DNA of 64,000 nucleotides from Eutrophovita brisbanensis (GTDB lineage: Bacteria > Pseudomonadota > Gammaproteobacteria > Burkholderiales > Eutrophovitaceae), in NCBI GenBank assembly GCA_038147395.1, contig JAYQTM010000001.1, forward strand, positions 310,001 through 374,000. Reading direction: 5' to 3'. A program made the translations under genes and the position numbers. Below are positions 63,290 through 64,000 of this stretch, one piece after another; the stretch's first letter is position 1, and every line of letters starts with the position of its first letter. The notes below the pieces were generated by a model. The model saw nothing but the letters and a program-made list of their open reading frames with translations, did no database searches and had not been told where the DNA came from.

Positions 63290-64000
63290 TTACAGTTGCG
63301 ATAGACGCAGCGCTAGACGTTCTAGTTTTTCTTGATTTGAATTGATCCGTTCACGGGTTTGCTGGACGACTTTTTTTGGTGCCTTTTCCACGTAGTTGGG
63401 GTTAGAGAGTTTCGCTTTTTCTTTCTCAATTCTCAGACAGCAGTTTTTGTTGCTCAGCCAGCAGTTTCTCTAACTCGACGTCCTTGTCGATTTCAATTTT
63501 AAGCATCACGGAGAATTCTGATACCGTCGCGCTTGGGTAATCTTCGACATTTGGCAGAGTATCTCCCGATGCAATGACTTCACTGGATTTTGTCAGTGCC
63601 ATGATTTCGTTGCGAAGGCTCTCGATAAATCGCTTGTCTCCTGATACATACAGGGGCCACCTCTCATGTGGGCCAATACCTGACTCTGCTTTTAGTGATC
63701 TCGCACCCGATACAATTTGCTTCAATCTTGTTAACGACTGATCTGCTTTCTCATCGATTGCTTTGTCCCCGGGAGTTGGGTAGGCCGACGTCATGATGCT
63801 GTTTCCAGAAACACCCGCAACTGAGGCGACCTTCTGCCAAAGTTCCTCTGTAATAAACGGAATGATTGGGTGGGCCAACCTAAGTGCTTTCTCTAATGTT
63901 CTGATGAGTGTTCTGCGCGTTGCTCGTTGTTGGGAGTCGTCGCCATGTTCCAATTGAATTTTCGCGATCTCAAGGTACCAGTCGCAGTACTCGTCCCATA
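63290..64000 (-). CDS. valS: Valyl-tRNA synthetase, 3' part (partial, one frameshift)
   Basis: The C-terminal portion of ValS runs off the right edge. It includes the anticodon-binding helices (LIRTLEKALRLAHPIIPFIT, then EELWQKVA) and the coiled-coil arm. The frame stops early at 63426 after LLAEQQKLLSEN. Removing one base at the TT of 63430-63431 restores LLSEIEKEKAKLSNPNYVEK, then APKKVVQQTRERINSNQEKL and ERLALRLSQL, the normal ValS tail, ending at TAA 63292-63290. An essential enzyme this well preserved suggests a sequence error. Confidence 0.88.

Overview
The window looks like a chromosome segment of a free-living, probably marine, gammaproteobacterium of medium G+C. The inference rests on linkage groups typical of that class: lnt-corC-ybeY-phoH-miaB, glyQ-glyS-gmhB-plsC, lptM-lysA, glnK-amtB, ubiK, msrPQ, and rpe-gph-trpE-trpG-trpD-trpC. 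There is no integrase, transposase, phage gene or CRISPR array. The taxon cannot be fixed more finely from sequence reading alone.

Layout. Positions 1-10506 are catabolic. A minus-strand run of hmgA, fumarylacetoacetase, an MBL-fold hydrolase, an SDR dehydrogenase, a flavoprotein dehydrogenase and an EthD protein faces a plus-strand run of maiA and two IclR regulators. The three core enzymes convert homogentisate to fumarate and acetoacetate; the other four genes suggest extra steps on an unknown substrate. Positions 10513-21789 (all minus) hold an orphan betaine-type binding protein, nudC, a lipoyl-dihydrolipoyl dehydrogenase fusion, proA, holA, a permease-free PTS (EI, HPr, EIIA-Man) behind gshB, and amtB-glnK. 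A good sigma-54 promoter and an NtrC-like palindrome lie upstream of glnK.

Positions 22116-29728 carry ubiK, a VIT1/CCC1-type membrane protein, a divergent OYE / acyl-CoA-dehydrogenase pair around a palindrome-rich gap, and metH behind a structured leader with a terminator. Positions 29729-35074 hold two paralogous secreted zinc-peptidase-like proteins, an amidase and an unknown secreted protein. Then come mgtE, msrPQ, an EamA transporter, DUF1178, lysA-lptM, plsC, gmhB, glySQ, lnt, corC, ybeY, phoH and miaB. A convergent pair of FkbM methyltransferases lies beside a tRNA-Met gene. The rest is a UbiH-like hydroxylase, dsbC, mltA, a tiny membrane protein, apaG, the rpe-to-trpC run, a porin, and the 3' part of valS.

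Data quality. Five genes are broken by frameshifts that single-base changes repair, mostly in short homopolymers: fumarylacetoacetase, ptsI, miaB, valS and, several times over, the porin. A sixth gene (EamA transporter) lacks a usable start codon. Sequencing or consensus error is the simplest explanation, so these genes are annotated as full-length coding regions with the break noted. The most interesting items for follow-up are the metH leader RNA, the paired gluzincin-like proteins, the accessory genes of the homogentisate cluster, an acyl-CoA dehydrogenase homologue lacking both usual catalytic glutamates, and two very small ORFs.
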